Source: Clostridia bacterium (GTDB taxonomy: Bacteria > Bacillota > Clostridia > Oscillospirales > CAG-272). Taken from it: a stretch of 64,000 nt of DNA. The position numbers and the translations under genes are program-made. Positions within the stretch are counted from its first letter, which is position 1, and every line of letters begins with the position of its first letter. The stretch lies in NCBI GenBank assembly GCA_017504605.1, contig JAFVQW010000054.1:1-64000 (forward strand), given 5' to 3'. Below are positions 1 to 8,163 of this stretch, one piece after another. The notes below the pieces were generated by a model. The model worked only from the letters and a program-made list of their open reading frames with translations. It had not been told where the DNA came from and did no database searches.

Positions 1-483
1 AGCCTTCGGGTCCTTCTCGGGCTTCGAGAGGTTGACGGTGATGTCTATCTCGCCGAATTCGGAGGGCACCGTCCATTTAAGGTCGCGTGCAATTCTGTCG
101 GTGCGGATATAGTTCGAGCCCTTGGCGAGCGAGTAGAAGTAGTCGGTCGCGGCCTCGGGGCTCCTTTCGTAAAGAGCGGCAAATTTCCTATTTACCTCAG
201 AGGGGCGCGCGACGAAAATACCCATAATTTTCGTGTCGAAAAGGTCGCGGCGAACGACTCCGCCGTCCTCGATAAGTCCCGCAGAGAGGGCGTAGTCGGT
301 GGCATCCTCAAGAATGTCGGCAAGCGCGCGGCGCTCGGTTATTTCCTCGCGAGTGTAGTCCGAGAGCGACAGGAGCGACAACAGCCCCGCCGCCGCATAT
401 GCCTCGTCCTCGGGGGTGATGAGCTCGGCGTTTATCGCGTAATCTATAAGCTCGCTGATAATTTTGTCAACATTTGTTTTCAT
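1..483 (-). CDS. galT: UDP-glucose--hexose-1-phosphate uridylyltransferase, class II (N-terminal part)
   Basis: Leloir-pathway enzyme that swaps UMP between UDP-glucose and galactose-1-phosphate in the cytoplasm. The first 161 codons are present and the gene runs off the left edge. Reading from the ATG at 483, the protein has the features I recall from the Bacillota-type (class II) GalT: DTKIMGIFVARPSEV, an FYSLAKGSNYIRTDRIA segment, and DITVNLSKPEKDPKA at the cut end. The start is preceded by an A/G-rich ribosome site and a good promoter at 524-552. It is transcribed divergently from the rnf operon. Nothing shows whether galK or galE follow. Confidence 0.9.
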   Translation of the reverse strand, partial: MKTNVDKIISELIDYAINAELITPEDEAYAAAGLLSLLSLSDYTREEITERRALADILEDATDYALSAGLIEDGGVVRRDLFDTKIMGIFVARPSEVNRKFAALYERSPEAATDYFYSLAKGSNYIRTDRIARDLKWTVPSEFGEIDITVNLSKPEKDPKA

Positions 484-523
484 TTTAGGGATTTGCCTTT
501 CTTTTTCTGTTCTTTCAAGTGTT

Positions 524-552
524 ATTTTAGCACAATTACTATGCGAAGTCAA
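524..552 (-). promoter_or_regulatory. Promoter of galT
   Basis: On the minus strand, TTGACT (547-552) and TAAAAT (524-529) are separated by exactly 17 bp, about 40 bp upstream of the galT start. This matches the vegetative sigma-A pattern seen throughout the window. No operator or riboswitch is evident in the short leader. Confidence 0.75.
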
Positions 553-599
553 GCGGTGTGGGGGCGTGCTCGTTAAATTAATAACTATTGCCCGACTTA

Positions 600-628
600 T
601 TGACACAGGGGGGCAAATATTGTATAAT
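600..628 (+). promoter_or_regulatory. Promoter of the rnf operon
   Basis: A consensus TTGACA (600-605), a 17 bp spacer that ends in TG, and a consensus TATAAT (623-628), so this is an extended -10 promoter. It lies 36 bp before the rnfC start and predicts strong constitutive expression of the eight-gene operon. Confidence 0.85.
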
Positions 629-663
629 TATTAAAGTAAAATAATATAACGGAAGGAAATTAT

Positions 664-1998
664 ATGCCTTTGTTTAAGCTAGGGAGCCTACACGTTCCCC
701 ACAAAAAAAACACGGCAAGCATGGCGGCTGTGAGAATGTCACCGCCCGAGAGCGTGCTTATCCCCGTGACCCAGCATATCGGTGCGCCCGCGGCAATTAC
801 CGTGAAGCCCGGGGACGAGGTCTACGTCGGCACGCTTATTGCGACGGCCTCGGGCTTTGTCAGTGCGCCCATACATTCGTCTGTGTCGGGCAAGGTAAAG
901 AAGATAGAGGATTTCCTCACTCCGCAGGGCAAAACCGTGCCCGCGGTGCTTATTGAGTCGGACGGTAATATGACGCCCGACCCGACCCTTCGTGCTCCGA
1001 AAATCGAGAGCGCCGACGACCTTATTAACGCTGTAAGAGAGAGCGGACTTGTCGGTCTCGGCGGTGCGGGCTTCCCCACCGCGGTTAAGCTCGAGGCGCA
1101 GAAGAAGGGAAATATTGACAGAATTATACTCAACGGTGCAGAGTGTGAGCCCTATATCACCGCCGATACCCGCACGATGCTCGACGATGCCGAGCTCGTA
1201 CGTGAGGGCGTGGAGCTTCTCCTGCGCTTTTTAAAGGTTGACGAGGTCATTATCGGAATTGAGGCCAACAAGGCCGAGTGCATCGAGAGAATGAGCGAGC
1301 TGTTCGCCTCTAACCCCTCGGTGCGTGTTGAGAGGCTTCCGAGCGCCTACCCCCAGGGTGCCGAGAAGATGCTCGTTTACAATACGACCGGGCGCGTTAT
1401 TCCCGAGGGCAAGCTGCCCGCCGACGTCGGCTGTATAGTGATGAACGTCACCTCGGTTGCCTTCCTTGCAAAATATGCGAGGACGGGTATTCCCCTCGTT
1501 GAGAAGTGCGTGACGGTCGACGGCTCCGCCGTTAAGTCGCCCGCAAACGTTATTGCGCCCGTCGGCGCATCTATCGAGAGCGTTATCGCCTTTACGGGCG
1601 GATACGCCGAGCCCGCGGCTAAAATTCTCTACGGCGGGCCTATGATGGGTGTTGCGGTCTATTCCTCCGATTACCCGATAATGAAGAACACGAACGCTAT
1701 AGTCGCTATGGGCGAGCGTGAGGCTAAAATAAAGCCCACTATCCCCTGTATTCACTGCGGCAGATGCGTTGCGATTTGCCCTATGGGGCTTAACCCCACC
1801 GCCTATGCCAAGGCGATGAACGTTGACGACCACACCGACCGTGCCGAGAGGCTCACGGCGGCGAAGATTAATCTTTGCATCGAGTGCGGCTCTTGCTCCT
1901 ACGTCTGCCCGTCGGGAAGACCTCTCGTCGAGACGAACAGGCTTGCAAAGACGGAGCTTCGCGAGTATATGGCAAATCAGAAGAAGGGAGATAAATGA
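664..1998 (+). CDS. rnfC: Rnf electron transport complex subunit C
   Basis: Peripheral NADH/NAD-binding subunit of the ion-translocating ferredoxin:NAD+ oxidoreductase, at the cytoplasmic face. The 444 residues show an N-terminal barrel-like region, the Complex-I-51-kDa-like nucleotide/FMN segment (GLGGAGFPTAVKL at 131-143, NGAECEPY at 157-164) and two 4Fe-4S motifs at the end (C362/365/368/372 and C405/408/411/415). The ATG at 664 follows a GGAAGGAAA ribosome site. It is the first gene of the operon and its stop overlaps the rnfD start (ATGA). Length and order fit clostridial RnfC. Confidence 0.97.
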   Translation: MPLFKLGSLHVPHKKNTASMAAVRMSPPESVLIPVTQHIGAPAAITVKPGDEVYVGTLIATASGFVSAPIHSSVSGKVKKIEDFLTPQGKTVPAVLIESDGNMTPDPTLRAPKIESADDLINAVRESGLVGLGGAGFPTAVKLEAQKKGNIDRIILNGAECEPYITADTRTMLDDAELVREGVELLLRFLKVDEVIIGIEANKAECIERMSELFASNPSVRVERLPSAYPQGAEKMLVYNTTGRVIPEGKLPADVGCIVMNVTSVAFLAKYARTGIPLVEKCVTVDGSAVKSPANVIAPVGASIESVIAFTGGYAEPAAKILYGGPMMGVAVYSSDYPIMKNTNAIVAMGEREAKIKPTIPCIHCGRCVAICPMGLNPTAYAKAMNVDDHTDRAERLTAAKINLCIECGSCSYVCPSGRPLVETNRLAKTELREYMANQKKGDK

Positions 1999-2975
1999 TG
2001 AATAAGCTCACCGTTTCCTCCTCTCCTCATTTTCGCTCGCCCCGCACGACGCGCGGAATTATGCTCGACGTTCTGATTGCGCTTTTGCCTGCTCTTATAG
2101 CGGGCTCGGTTATTTTCGGGCTTCGCGCACTGCTCGTTGCCGCGGTCTGCGTCGGCTCGGCGCTCCTTGCCGAGTTTCTCTTTAATCTTATATGCAAGAA
2201 GCCGAACACCCTCGGCGACCTCACCGCCGCGGTTACGGGACTTATCCTGGCGCTTAATATTCAGGTTAACGTTCCGCTCTGGCAGTGTGCCGTCGGCTCT
2301 GTGTTCGCGGTTATCGTGGTTAAGTGCCTTTTCGGCGGCGTCGGCTCGAACTTCGCAAATCCCGCCGTTACCGCGAGAATATTTATGCTCCTTTGCTTCA
2401 CGGGCACCGTCGGCGCGGCGGCCGCACCGATAATCAGCCCCGTCGGTGAGAAGGTTCTCATCGGCACGAGTGCTACGGGTGCCACCGTTGACGTTGTTAC
2501 GGGCGCTACTCCTCTTGAGCTTCTCAAGTGGGACGGAGCACTCCCGAGCCTATCCGATATGCTCCTCGGAATTTACGGCGGCGCTATCGGCGAGACCTGC
2601 ACGGTTGCCATTCTTATCGGCTTTATCTACCTTGTCGCGCGCCGCGTTATCCATTTTGAAACGCCGCTTATCTTTGTCGGCACGGTATTCGTCCTTGCCC
2701 TTATCACCGAGGGCTCGGCCACTCTCGCTCTTTATCAAATTCTCTCGGGCGGACTTATGTTCGGTGCGGTATTTATGGCTACCGACTACGTCACCACGCC
2801 CATTACCCGCACGGGTAAGATGATTTTCGCCCTCGGTGCGGGAGTTATCACCTTCCTTATCCGCTACTTCGGCGCATATCCCGAGGGTGTTTCCTACGCT
2901 ATACTTCTTATGAATATTCTCTCTCCGTACATTGAGAAATGGACGGCTCCGAGAGCCCTCGGAGGTGCAAAATGA
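1995..2975 (+). CDS. rnfD: Rnf electron transport complex subunit D
   Basis: Integral membrane subunit that carries covalently bound FMN and forms part of the ion pathway. The 326-residue protein is very hydrophobic, with about ten predicted membrane segments. The expected flavinylation motif DVVTGATPLE is near residues 166-175, so Thr172 is the likely attachment residue; a second TGAT sits just before it at 161-164. Start and rnfC stop overlap as ATGA, suggesting translational coupling; a second in-frame ATG follows immediately. Flavin attachment needs an ApbE-type transferase, which is not in this window. Confidence 0.96.
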   Translation: MMNKLTVSSSPHFRSPRTTRGIMLDVLIALLPALIAGSVIFGLRALLVAAVCVGSALLAEFLFNLICKKPNTLGDLTAAVTGLILALNIQVNVPLWQCAVGSVFAVIVVKCLFGGVGSNFANPAVTARIFMLLCFTGTVGAAAAPIISPVGEKVLIGTSATGATVDVVTGATPLELLKWDGALPSLSDMLLGIYGGAIGETCTVAILIGFIYLVARRVIHFETPLIFVGTVFVLALITEGSATLALYQILSGGLMFGAVFMATDYVTTPITRTGKMIFALGAGVITFLIRYFGAYPEGVSYAILLMNILSPYIEKWTAPRALGGAK

Positions 2976-4672
2976 CGAAGAAGAATATAATGCCCGCAGT
3001 TGTCCTCGGGGCGATATGCCTCGTGGTTGCGGTACTGCTTGCAGTAGTTAATATGCTTACGGCCCCCATAATCGCGGCGAACGCCGAGGCGAAAATCCAG
3101 GCGTCTCTTATGGAGGTTATGGACGGCGCGACGGGCTTTGACGAGATTACCGTTTCGGGTGCACCGAGCACCGTCACCCGCGTTTATGCGGAAAAGGAGG
3201 GCCGCGGATACGTTATTATCCTCGAGACCTCTACGAGCTACACGGGCGGCGAAAATATGACGGTTTCCGTCGGTATCTCCGCTGAGGGTAAGATTACCGG
3301 TGCTAAGGTAACCGCATATTCCGAGTCCAAGGATATGGGCAAGGAGAGCTATCCCCGAAGCTTCGTCGGGCTTAATCAGTCCGAGGCGGCGAGCGTAGAC
3401 ACCGTTTCGGGTGTAACCTACTCCTCCGCGGCCTTCAAGGCGGTGATTAACGATGCCTTCCTCGCTGTAAAGGCGGCCGAGATATCGAAGGCCGACCCCG
3501 ATGAACGCACCGCGGCGGCGCTTCTCGGCGTGGAGAGCGCTACCGAGATTACCGACAGCGTGACGCTCACCGAGCCGCTTATGCGGGTTTGGTATGCCGC
3601 GGGTCGCGGCTTTGCCGTTCTCTCGGCTACGAAGAACGATTACGACCCCACCGTTACCGATACCGAGGTATTTACCGCGGTCGGCCTTGACGGTAAGGTT
3701 ATAGATATTCACATTAAGACCTGGGTGCACGGAGAGGGAACGACCTTCACCCCCGAGTTTGAGGATTCCTTCGCGGGACTTGACGGGGCGGGTGTTGACG
3801 GCGTTGACGTTATCACGGGCTCCACGGGTACCTCGAATAAGGTTAAGAATTCGGTTAAGGCGGCGCTCGAGCTTGTGAATAGCGGCATCTATGAGATGAT
3901 TTCCTCGGCGCTCTTCGGCACGGGGGCTCTTACCGAGGTCGAGGGGCTGACCCTCACCGACCCCGTTAAGCGGGTATGGTCGTGCGCGGGCGGTTATCTT
4001 GTTTACACCTCGACAAAGCACGACTACGACCCCACTCTCACCGATACCGAGCTTCTCGTTATGGTAGAGGACAGCGGAAAAATCAAGGGTATTCACATTA
4101 TGACCTGGGTGCACGGAGAGGGCACGACCTATAATCCCGAGTTTGAGGCGGCCTTCGGCGGCCTCGGTGCCGACGGCGTTGACGGCGTTGACGCTATCAC
4201 GGGCTCGACGGGCACCTCGACCAAGGTTAAAAATTCTGTCAAGGCGGCAATCGGCGCGGCGAGCGATGCCGAGTGCGAGAGAGTTAAGGCTCTTATTGAA
4301 GATACTCTCGGCGAGAGCGTAGGTGTCGTTCGCGCGAGCCTTGGCGGTGTAGTTAAATTCATATATCAGACCTCGGACGGCTACGTTGCCTATACCGCGA
4401 CGAAGCACGACTACTCTCCGACCCTCACCGACACCGAGCTTCTCGTTTCGGTGGATAACGGCGGAAAAATCAAAGAGGTTAAAATTCTGACCTGGGTGCA
4501 CGGAGAGGGAACGACCTTTACACCCGAGTTTGAGGCGGCCTTCGGCGGCCTCGGTGCCGACGGCGTTGACGGCGTTGACACTATCACGGGCTCGACGGGC
4601 ACCTCGAATAAGGTTAAGAATTCTGTTAAGGCGGCGCTTGCCTCTATCGAGGAAGTAAAGGGGGGCGAATAA
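2972..4672 (+). CDS. rnfG: Rnf electron transport complex subunit G with four FMN-binding-type domains
   Basis: Membrane-anchored flavoprotein subunit of Rnf, with its FMN domain outside the membrane. The start is the ATG at 2972, behind GGAGGTG and overlapping the rnfD stop. After one N-terminal helix (about 8-33) comes a normal RnfG FMN domain with motif DTVSGVTYSS (143-152). Three near-identical units of about 100 residues follow, each with WVHGEGTT and ending in TGSTGTSxKVKNSVKAA (motifs at 282-288, 410-416, 539-545). RnfG is normally about 180-220 residues; this one is 566. The four likely flavin threonines are 149, 285, 413 and 542. Whether all are flavinylated is inference. Confidence 0.93.
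   Translation: MTKKNIMPAVVLGAICLVVAVLLAVVNMLTAPIIAANAEAKIQASLMEVMDGATGFDEITVSGAPSTVTRVYAEKEGRGYVIILETSTSYTGGENMTVSVGISAEGKITGAKVTAYSESKDMGKESYPRSFVGLNQSEAASVDTVSGVTYSSAAFKAVINDAFLAVKAAEISKADPDERTAAALLGVESATEITDSVTLTEPLMRVWYAAGRGFAVLSATKNDYDPTVTDTEVFTAVGLDGKVIDIHIKTWVHGEGTTFTPEFEDSFAGLDGAGVDGVDVITGSTGTSNKVKNSVKAALELVNSGIYEMISSALFGTGALTEVEGLTLTDPVKRVWSCAGGYLVYTSTKHDYDPTLTDTELLVMVEDSGKIKGIHIMTWVHGEGTTYNPEFEAAFGGLGADGVDGVDAITGSTGTSTKVKNSVKAAIGAASDAECERVKALIEDTLGESVGVVRASLGGVVKFIYQTSDGYVAYTATKHDYSPTLTDTELLVSVDNGGKIKEVKILTWVHGEGTTFTPEFEAAFGGLGADGVDGVDTITGSTGTSNKVKNSVKAALASIEEVKGGE
3578..4645 (+). repeat. Three tandem FMN-domain repeats inside rnfG
   Basis: Three units of about 290-300 bp begin near 3578, 3965 and 4349. 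They share long runs of nearly identical DNA, for example the stretch encoding TWVHGEGTT at about 3720, 4104 and 4491 and the stretch encoding GADGVDGVD in the last two units. The low divergence implies recent duplication or gene conversion, and the copy number may vary between strains. Confidence 0.85.
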
Positions 4673-5425
4673 ATGAAAAATAATAAGCTCTCTATATTCC
4701 TTCGCGGACTTATTGCAGAGAACCCCGTTCTCGTGCTCGTGCTCGGCACCTGCCCCACGCTCGCGCAGACGGGCAGCGTTATTGCCGCGCTCGGTATGGG
4801 TATTGCGGCGACGATAGTTCTTCTTTGCTCGAATATGGTTATCTCGGCGCTTCGTAAGGTTATTCCCGACGTGGTGAGAATACCCTGCTATATAGTCGTT
4901 ATCGCGGGCTTCGTTACCGTCGTTCAGCTGCTTATGCACGCGTATTTGCCCGACCTATACGAGATGATGGGCGTGTATCTTGCGCTTATCGTCGTTAACT
5001 GTATTATTCTCGGCCGAGCAGAGATGTTCGCGAGAAAGAACGGCGTCATTGACTCGGCGCTCGACGGACTCGGAATGGGTCTTGGCTTCCTTATTGCGCT
5101 GCTCGCTATGGCAACCATACGCGAGGTGTTCGGCGCGGGAAGCTTCGCGGGAATTACCATACCCTTCCTTGTAAATTACAGACTTCCCATTTTGACACAG
5201 GCACCCGGCGGCTTCCTCGTTTTCGGTATTCTTATCGCTATCATTAATAAGATAGGGCCGAAGAAGGGCGAGGGCAAGCGCCGTCAGGTAAGCTGCGAGG
5301 GCTGTCCCTCCGCGGCGTTTTGCAAAAAGGTTACCTGTACCGAGGTAACCGAGCTTGCCGCCGAGATTTCGGAGCAGGCGCTCGAGGCAGAGGGAAAGGA
5401 GGCAGACGAAAATGGAAACGGTTAA
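4673..5425 (+). CDS. rnfE: Rnf electron transport complex subunit E with Cys-rich tail
   Basis: Integral membrane subunit that pairs with RnfA in the ion- and electron-conducting core. Six hydrophobic segments are visible. C27 and C110 match the conserved membrane cysteines that, with those of RnfA, hold an intramembrane iron centre in characterised complexes. The ATG directly abuts the rnfG stop. The 250-residue protein is longer than the roughly 200-residue norm. The extra cytoplasmic tail carries CEGCPSAAFCKKVTC (C208, C211, C217, C222), which could ligate a metal or an Fe-S cluster. Confidence 0.95.
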   Translation: MKNNKLSIFLRGLIAENPVLVLVLGTCPTLAQTGSVIAALGMGIAATIVLLCSNMVISALRKVIPDVVRIPCYIVVIAGFVTVVQLLMHAYLPDLYEMMGVYLALIVVNCIILGRAEMFARKNGVIDSALDGLGMGLGFLIALLAMATIREVFGAGSFAGITIPFLVNYRLPILTQAPGGFLVFGILIAIINKIGPKKGEGKRRQVSCEGCPSAAFCKKVTCTEVTELAAEISEQALEAEGKEADENGNG

Positions 5426-6062
5426 GAGCCTCATTCTTATTCTTATGGGCGGCGTTCTTATAAACAACTACGTCCTTCAGCGCTTCCTCGGCATCTGCCC
5501 CTTCCTCGGCGTGTCGAAGAAGTTCAGCCAGGCAAACGGTATGGGCATCGCGGTTATATTCGTTATGCTCTGTGCTACGGCGGTTACCTGGCCCATTCAG
5601 ACCTATATCCTTAACGCCTTCGGGCTTGGATATTTGCAAACAATTGTTTTCATTCTTGTAATTGCGGCACTCGTACAGTTCGTTGAAATCGTGCTAAAGA
5701 AGTTCATACCCGCGCTGTACAACTCGCTCGGCGTGTATCTGCCGCTTATAACCACGAACTGCGCCGTGCTCGGTGTTGCAATCAACAACATCACCGACGG
5801 CTATAACTTCATCGAGTCTATGGTCTCCTCGCTCGGCGTGGGACTTGGCTTCTGGCTTGCTATGGTGCTCTTTGCGGGCGTGCGCTCGAGAATTGAGAAT
5901 TCTCCCGCACCGCGTGCGTTCAAGGGTCTTCCCGTGACGCTTATCGCGGCATCGATAGTCTCGCTCGCCTTCTTCGGCTTCTCGGGTGTTGTCGAGGGGC
6001 TGCTCGATAGTATTTTCCCCACGGCAGAGACGGCGGCGGCCGCTCTTACCGCGGTGCTTTAA
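5412..6062 (+). CDS. rnfA: Rnf electron transport complex subunit A
   Basis: Six-helix membrane subunit homologous to RnfE in inverted topology; together they form the Rnf core. The start METVKSLILI at 5412 lies behind AAAGGAGG (5396-5403) and inside the end of rnfE (14 bp overlap), which implies coupled translation. The protein is 216 residues and keeps FLGICPFLGVSKK (C29) and LITTNCAVLGV (C117), the residues expected to bind the shared iron centre. Nothing looks unusual. Confidence 0.96.
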   Translation: METVKSLILILMGGVLINNYVLQRFLGICPFLGVSKKFSQANGMGIAVIFVMLCATAVTWPIQTYILNAFGLGYLQTIVFILVIAALVQFVEIVLKKFIPALYNSLGVYLPLITTNCAVLGVAINNITDGYNFIESMVSSLGVGLGFWLAMVLFAGVRSRIENSPAPRAFKGLPVTLIAASIVSLAFFGFSGVVEGLLDSIFPTAETAAAALTAVL

Positions 6063-6074
6063 GGAGGTGGCGAG

Positions 6075-6893
6075 ATGGTAGTACTCATTCCTGCTTTAGT
6101 CCTTCTTGCTATTGCACTCGTCTGTGCCGTGCTTCTCACCGTTTCCTCGGTATTCTTCGGCGTGCCCGATGACAGCCGCGCGGCAGAGATTCGCGACGCT
6201 CTGCCCGGTGCCAACTGCGGTGCGTGCGGCTTTTCCGGCTGTGACGGATACGCCAAGGCGCTCTCCGAGGGCAAAACAGCCGAGGTCAATCTTTGTACCC
6301 CCGGCGGTGACGGCACGGCTCGCCGTCTTGCTAAGATTATGGGCACCGAGCCCGGTGAGGTTATCGAGCGGGTTGCCTACGTTGCCTGCGGCGGTGACTG
6401 TAGCCCGAACGGACGTAAGTTCAATTACGACGGCCCCCACACCTGTAAGGCGGCCAACGTGTATTTCTCGGGTGACAGATTTTGTAACTTCGCCTGCCTC
6501 GGCTACGGCGACTGTATGAACGTCTGCCCGAGAGATGCAATCTCTATATCCGAGCGCGGCACGGCCGAGATTAACCCGAAGAAGTGCATCGGCTGCGGCC
6601 TTTGTGTGAAGACCTGCCCGAACGGAATTATATCTCTTATCGAGGATACCGAGCGCATTGTGGTTAAGTGCTCGAACCACGATAAGGGTGCTAAGGTGCG
6701 CCGCGCCTGCGACGTCGGCTGTATTGCCTGCGGCAAGTGCGAGAAGACCTGTCCTAACGATGCTATCCACGTCGTAAACAATCTTGCAACAATTGATTAC
6801 GAGAAGTGCACCGCCTGCGGAGCGTGTGTCGAGGTGTGTCCCGTTAAGTGTATTCACACCGAGAACCTCATTTGCGGCTCGCATTTCGAGTAG
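6075..6893 (+). CDS. rnfB: Rnf electron transport complex subunit B (ferredoxin-type)
   Basis: Multi-cluster subunit that accepts electrons from reduced ferredoxin. An N-terminal membrane helix (about 3-27) is followed by the RnfB signature cluster CGACGFSGC...C (C48, C51, C56, C74). Four further groups of cysteines then follow (C137-C151, C171-C181, C216-C226, C245-C255), consistent with several 4Fe-4S clusters. AAGGAGGTGG lies just before the ATG at 6075. The 272-residue length is normal for clostridial RnfB. It closes the core CDGEAB order typical of Clostridia. Confidence 0.96.
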   Translation: MVVLIPALVLLAIALVCAVLLTVSSVFFGVPDDSRAAEIRDALPGANCGACGFSGCDGYAKALSEGKTAEVNLCTPGGDGTARRLAKIMGTEPGEVIERVAYVACGGDCSPNGRKFNYDGPHTCKAANVYFSGDRFCNFACLGYGDCMNVCPRDAISISERGTAEINPKKCIGCGLCVKTCPNGIISLIEDTERIVVKCSNHDKGAKVRRACDVGCIACGKCEKTCPNDAIHVVNNLATIDYEKCTACGACVEVCPVKCIHTENLICGSHFE

Positions 6894-6916
6894 TATAAAA
6901 CGGAAAGGGAAGAGAA

Positions 6917-7279
6917 ATGCAGACTAAGGCGAATTTTGCGAAAGACAGACTTCTTCGCGACCTTTTGCTCGCCGTAGCTCTCATTCTCGTCGCCCTTTCC
7001 GTTTTTTTCATTCTCCGCGCCACACGGGACGAGGGCGAGACGGTGGTGGTTACGGTTAACGGCGAGACCGTGGCGGAATATCCGCTCTCCCAAAGCGGAG
7101 AATATTCTATTAACGGCGGCACGAATATATTAAAAATTGAGGGCGGCGAGGCCTATATTCTCGATGCCGATTGCCCCGATTTGCTTTGCGTCAGGTCGGG
7201 TAAAATCTCGCTCGAGGGCGACAGAGTGGTGTGTCTGCCGAACAGGGTAATGATAGAAATTCGGGGGGCTGACCAATGA
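6917..7279 (+). CDS. NusG domain II-containing membrane-anchored protein
   Basis: A 120-residue protein with an N-terminal transmembrane helix (about 14-33) and a C-terminal NusG-II-like domain; I recognise CPDLLCVRSGKISLEGDRVVCLPN, here at about 87-110, from the family. The family often sits next to rnf genes and the HepS1/Gx transporter gene in Clostridia, as here. The function is not established; the cysteines in CPDLLC and VCLPN may be redox-active outside the membrane, which is inference. A GGAAAGGGAAG ribosome site precedes the ATG, and the stop overlaps the next start. Confidence 0.9.
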   Translation: MQTKANFAKDRLLRDLLLAVALILVALSVFFILRATRDEGETVVVTVNGETVAEYPLSQSGEYSINGGTNILKIEGGEAYILDADCPDLLCVRSGKISLEGDRVVCLPNRVMIEIRGADQ

Positions 7280-7785
7280 AAATGAGCTCCTCTCGCGTAA
7301 AGCGGCTCGCGACACTCGCCGTGCTCGTGTCTGTCGGTATGGTTTTATCCTACGTCGAGGCTATCTTGCCTATCCCCGTGGCGGTGCCGGGGGTGAAGCT
7401 CGGCCTCGCCAATATCTCAACCCTCTTCGCGCTCTATGCGCTCGGCTCTCCCGCGGCGCTCCTCGTCTCGCTTCTTCGCGTGTCGCTCTCGGCACTGCTT
7501 TTCGGCAACACGGTCGGCTTCCTTTACAGTCTTTCGGGCGCGCTTATGAGCCTTGCCTTTATGATGATTTTTAAGAGGCTCCCGATATTTTCCCCCGTCG
7601 GTGTCAGTATCGTCGGCGGCGTTATGCATAACGCGGGACAGATTATCGCGGCGGCGCTTATTATGAGGACGGCGGCTATCGCCGCGTATCTGCCGCCACT
7701 AATTATAAGCGGCACGCTCGCGGGTATTCTCGTCGGCTTCGCCTCGGGGCTCCTTCTCGCACGGGTCGGCAAATATATAAAATAA
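7276..7785 (+). CDS. Gx transporter family protein / heptaprenyl diphosphate synthase component I-like
   Basis: A 169-residue membrane protein with about five hydrophobic segments and the PVAVPGVKLGLANI motif typical of the family annotated as Gx transporter or heptaprenyl diphosphate synthase component I. Related proteins resemble the S (substrate-binding) components of ECF transporters, so a small-molecule uptake role is as plausible as quinone-tail synthesis. It overlaps the NusG-II gene by ATGA and ends the rnf transcription unit. I would not assign a substrate. Confidence 0.85.
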   Translation: MKMSSSRVKRLATLAVLVSVGMVLSYVEAILPIPVAVPGVKLGLANISTLFALYALGSPAALLVSLLRVSLSALLFGNTVGFLYSLSGALMSLAFMMIFKRLPIFSPVGVSIVGGVMHNAGQIIAAALIMRTAAIAAYLPPLIISGTLAGILVGFASGLLLARVGKYIK

Positions 7786-7794
7786 AAACCTACC

Positions 7795-7827
7795 TTAGCG
7801 TGTTATCCTTAACGGAGAACACGCTAA
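7795..7827. terminator. Inverted repeat after the rnf operon
   Basis: Perfect 10 bp arms TTAGCGTGTT (7795-7804) and AACACGCTAA (7818-7827) with a 13-base loop, 9 bp after the last rnf-operon stop. It lacks a strong T-run on the plus strand, so it may be a weak terminator or an mRNA 3'-end stabiliser. Confidence 0.55.
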
Positions 7828-7845
7828 AACTAAGTTTGCCCCAAG

Positions 7846-7994
7846 CGGGCAAGTGAAGTTTACCGCGTGAACCCCCAAAATACACGCTGTGTCTTTCGGG
7901 AACCCCTATGTAAGTGAAGTTATCCTACGGATAGTGAAGTTTTGCCTTTGGCAAAGTGGGCAACCGCAACTTCACTTTCGCGTGAAAGCTTCAC
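7846..7994. repeat. Short palindrome array with AGTGAAGTT/AACTTCACT spacers
   Basis: A 9 bp word AGTGAAGTT occurs at 7852-7860, 7913-7921 and 7933-7941, and in inverse form at 7968-7976. Short, different palindromes lie beside the copies: TTGCCC/GGGCAA, ATCCTACGGAT (7922-7932), TTTGCCTTTGGCAAA (7941-7955) and TTTCGCGTGAAA (7976-7987). The same architecture recurs at 9066-9116. No coding capacity is seen. It resembles REP-type or structured-RNA repeats more than CRISPR. Confidence 0.7.
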
Positions 7995-8000
7995 AAACAG

Positions 8001-8052
8001 AAAGAGAGAACAAATCGGATTTAATTCCGAAATGTTCTCTCTCTCTTTTTTG
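8001..8052. terminator. Bidirectional terminator, copy 1 of a recurrent family
   Basis: Outer arms AAAGAGAGAACA (8001-8012) and TGTTCTCTCT (from 8033), inner arms CGG/CCG, and a T-run on the plus strand with an A-run at the other side. The inner stem keeps facing AA/AA mismatches. It ends the minus-strand XRE transcript and could also stop plus-strand readthrough. Confidence 0.75.
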
Positions 8053-8071
8053 CTTACGGCCGAGCCGTGTA

Positions 8072-8156
8072 TTAATTTTTACCGAAAAAGCGCTTGAAGG
8101 CGCCCTTGCCGTCGTCGTTCTTCTCACCGAGCGAGTCGGCGAGTTGACGGAAGAGC
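8072..8156 (-). pseudogene. Detached copy of the dnaJ 3' end
   Basis: Read on the minus strand this encodes [16 protein letters not shown] and then [12 protein letters not shown] before the stop: the last 27 residues of the DnaJ encoded at 9192-10337 with one change (L to Q). Of four base differences, two are silent. There is no start or upstream dnaJ sequence, so it is a gene fragment, either a displaced original 3' end or one brought in with the neighbouring cassette. Confidence 0.85.
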
Positions 8157-8163
8157 GAGTATT

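Larger units (their letters stand above)
7991..8156. repeat. Left copy of a ~165 bp direct repeat (terminator + dnaJ 3' end)
   Basis: This segment matches 9113-9276 in the same orientation with about six mismatches and one 2 bp indel (about 95% by eye). It contains a bidirectional terminator and the last 27 codons of dnaJ. The match stops abruptly at 8156, eight bases from the stop codon of the XRE gene. The pair of repeats brackets the HTH-SLOG cassette. Confidence 0.85.

Noticed and set aside
2894..4939. A 681-codon minus-strand open frame opposite rnfG and rnfE
   Set aside because: It overlaps three tightly coupled rnf genes and its apparent repeats are only the reverse of the rnfG repeats.
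7846..7994. Possible CRISPR array
   Set aside because: The repeated word is only 9 bp, changes orientation, spacing is irregular, the intervening parts are palindromes, and no cas gene is present.
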